The position numbers and the translations under genes were made by a program. From Chalara sp. BL73 (lineage: Eukaryota > Ascomycota > Leotiomycetes > Helotiales), in assembly GCA_918026815.1 (NCBI GenBank), contig CAKJVC010000107.1:248001-312000 (forward strand): DNA of 64,000 nt. Reading direction: 5' to 3'. The notes beneath the pieces are model-generated. The model saw nothing but the letters and a program-made list of their open reading frames with translations. It searched no databases and had not been told where the DNA came from. Positions 62,626 through 64,000 of this stretch are shown here, piece by piece. Numbering within the stretch: the first letter of the stretch is position 1; each line of letters begins with the position of its first letter.

Positions 62626-64000
62626 TTACTTGGCTTTGCTGCCCTTACTTGACTTTTTGGCGCCGTTGACGCCCTTCTTACCCTGATCACCCAACCTCGA
62701 TTTCGGATCAATACCCTTCCTCCTCAACGTCGCCTTCTTTGCTCTCTCCATATATTCATTATCCTCTTCACTTTCGAACCCACCAAACTCATCTTCAGGC
62801 TCCTCCTCGGTCTCAGGAACAGGGTGCTTATCAACATCCATCTCATCGATCTGCTCACGCGGTGGGGCTGTCGTAACACCCGCTGTGCTGCCCTTTGGCG
62901 ATGGTCCCGTCTTCTTGAATTTCGAGACGAAGAATCCGTCAACGTTGTAGGTATGTGGATAGTAGCGACGTGTCATGCTGAGGGATTTGTCGAAGATCTT
63001 ACCTCGATAGGCAGTTTTGCCCTCGACTCCGAATGCTAAGCCAGTCTCAACAAGTTTGACGTTTGGTCGCTTGGTAAGTGCGTATTGCACGACCTGCTCG
63101 TTCTCCTCGACGGTAACGGAACATGTGGAGTAGACGATATAACCGCCGGTCTTGCTGGTATGGTCCACAGAATCAATAGCTGCAAGAAGAAGTTGCTTTT
63201 GTAGATGAGGGAGCATGGTGAAATCTTTTTCCGTCTTGTTGGTCTTGACGCTGGGGTCCTTGGCAATGACTCCTGTGCCGGAACATGGTGCGTCTAGAAG
63301 GACTCTGTCGAAGCCACCAATAACCTTAGGAAATTCTCTCGCATCATAGTTGCAGACTACAGTGTTCTTGACTCCGAGACGGTGGATGTTACCGATTAAA
63401 CCTTTTGCACGAGCTTTGTTGCTATCATTTGCGAATATACAGCCAGTGTTCTTCATCAATGCTGCCATATGTGTTGTCTTTCCACCAGGAGCCGATGCCA
63501 TGTCGAGGACGCGTTCGTTTTCTTGAGGTGCCAAAGCCATAACTGGGAGGAATGAGGAAGCGGCTTGTAAGATGTAGTGGCCGGCTAGATATTCGGGAGT
63601 TGCACCAAGAGGCACAGCGCTCTCGAAGATTTGTAGTCCGACTTTGGACCATTTTCCTACGGGCTCAAGTGTGACTCCTCGGTTGATTAAGGCCTGAGCA
63701 AGGTCTCGTCTGTGAGTGCGAATTGTGTTGGTGCGGATAACGACTGGCCGAGGTGTTTCGTTGGCCTCAAAGAAAGCGAATGCTTCGCTAGGAGGGAACA
63801 AATTGAAAAGTAGCTGACAGAGGAATGGGCTGTATCCATAGTACAAACATATATCCTTGATCACTTGCGCCTCATATTCTGCTCTTGACCGCCCCTCCTC
63901 CGCATACTTTGCGAAGTTGACTTTATCTTTCAGTACTCGTATTGTGTCAGTGATTCTCTGTCTGAGCATCTGTAGATCCGGCGCCAGTAGCGCATTCGTT
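62626..64000 (-). CDS. NOP2: 25S rRNA (cytosine-C5) methyltransferase Nop2, 5' partial
   Basis: Nucleolar Nop2/NOL1/Sun-family S-adenosylmethionine-dependent methyltransferase needed for 60S subunit assembly. The open frame runs off the window edge at 64000 without its N-terminus; about 457 codons are visible. Seen: ITDTIRVLKDKVNFAKYAEEGRSR, YYGYSPFLCQLLFNLFPPSEAFAFFEANE, PRPVVIRTNTIRT (PUA-like lead), the SAM site VLDMASAPGGKTTHMAALM, FANDSNKAR, VVCNYDAREFP, the catalytic block VLLDAPCSGTGV (motif IV Cys) and YIVYSTCSVTVEENEQVV (motif VI Cys), NVDGFFVSKFKK, then a lysine-rich acidic tail. Both catalytic cysteines are present. No intron is needed in this part. Confidence 0.95.
   Translation of the reverse strand, partial: TNALLAPDLQMLRQRITDTIRVLKDKVNFAKYAEEGRSRAEYEAQVIKDICLYYGYSPFLCQLLFNLFPPSEAFAFFEANETPRPVVIRTNTIRTHRRDLAQALINRGVTLEPVGKWSKVGLQIFESAVPLGATPEYLAGHYILQAASSFLPVMALAPQENERVLDMASAPGGKTTHMAALMKNTGCIFANDSNKARAKGLIGNIHRLGVKNTVVCNYDAREFPKVIGGFDRVLLDAPCSGTGVIAKDPSVKTNKTEKDFTMLPHLQKQLLLAAIDSVDHTSKTGGYIVYSTCSVTVEENEQVVQYALTKRPNVKLVETGLAFGVEGKTAYRGKIFDKSLSMTRRYYPHTYNVDGFFVSKFKKTGPSPKGSTAGVTTAPPREQIDEMDVDKHPVPETEEEPEDEFGGFESEEDNEYMERAKKATLRRKGIDPKSRLGDQGKKGVNGAKKSSKGSKAK

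Overview
This is nuclear DNA of a filamentous ascomycete (Pezizomycotina). Genes carry short GT-AG introns of roughly 45-110 bases with CTRAC/CTAAT-like branch sites. There are two Zn2Cys6 regulators, a HET-domain protein, an Arb2-tailed class II histone deacetylase, a Byr4/Bfa1-type SIN regulator and a fungal branching enzyme. The protein flavour suggests Leotiomycetes, but that is only an impression. There are no bacterial features, no CRISPR array and no convincing tRNA or rRNA gene. Most coding regions are multi-exon; exon joins were derived by hand from splice sites, reading phase and conserved protein motifs.

Layout. (1) 1-10.5 kb is accessory metabolism: an SDR (partial), a Zn2Cys6 regulator, an MmgE/PrpD protein of the cis-aconitate decarboxylase type, a decayed copy of that gene's 3' end, a GNAT acetyltransferase and an UNC93-like major facilitator. 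It reads as a small metabolite cluster. (2) 12-21 kb is mixed: ORC5, a second Zn2Cys6 factor with a GC-AG intron, an unknown protein, a DUF5672-type protein and a single-pass membrane protein with a cysteine-rich ectodomain. (3) 21-25.5 kb has no recognisable gene. (4) 25.5-33 kb is housekeeping: ATP synthase beta, glycogen branching enzyme and a mitochondrial ClpX. (5) 33-39.6 kb is gene-poor, with an AT-rich patch, a 12-cysteine secreted protein and a triply broken phosphotransferase pseudogene. (6) 39.6-57.5 kb is housekeeping: COX5/COX IV, GAPDH, HDA1-type deacetylase, an F-box protein, the Byr4/Bfa1 homologue and XRCC4. (7) 58.5-62.3 kb is a HET-ankyrin gene followed by broken and partly inverted ankyrin fragments. 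(8) The right edge holds the 5'-truncated NOP2 rRNA methyltransferase.

Mitochondrial genes are scattered rather than clustered. The parts most worth following up are the PrpD/SDR/MFS neighbourhood and the rearranged HET-ankyrin locus. Several ends were rebuilt beyond the simple open frames: the branching-enzyme N-terminus, the ATP2 first and last 11-base exons, the third GNAT exon, and the four-codon first exon of the DUF5672 protein.
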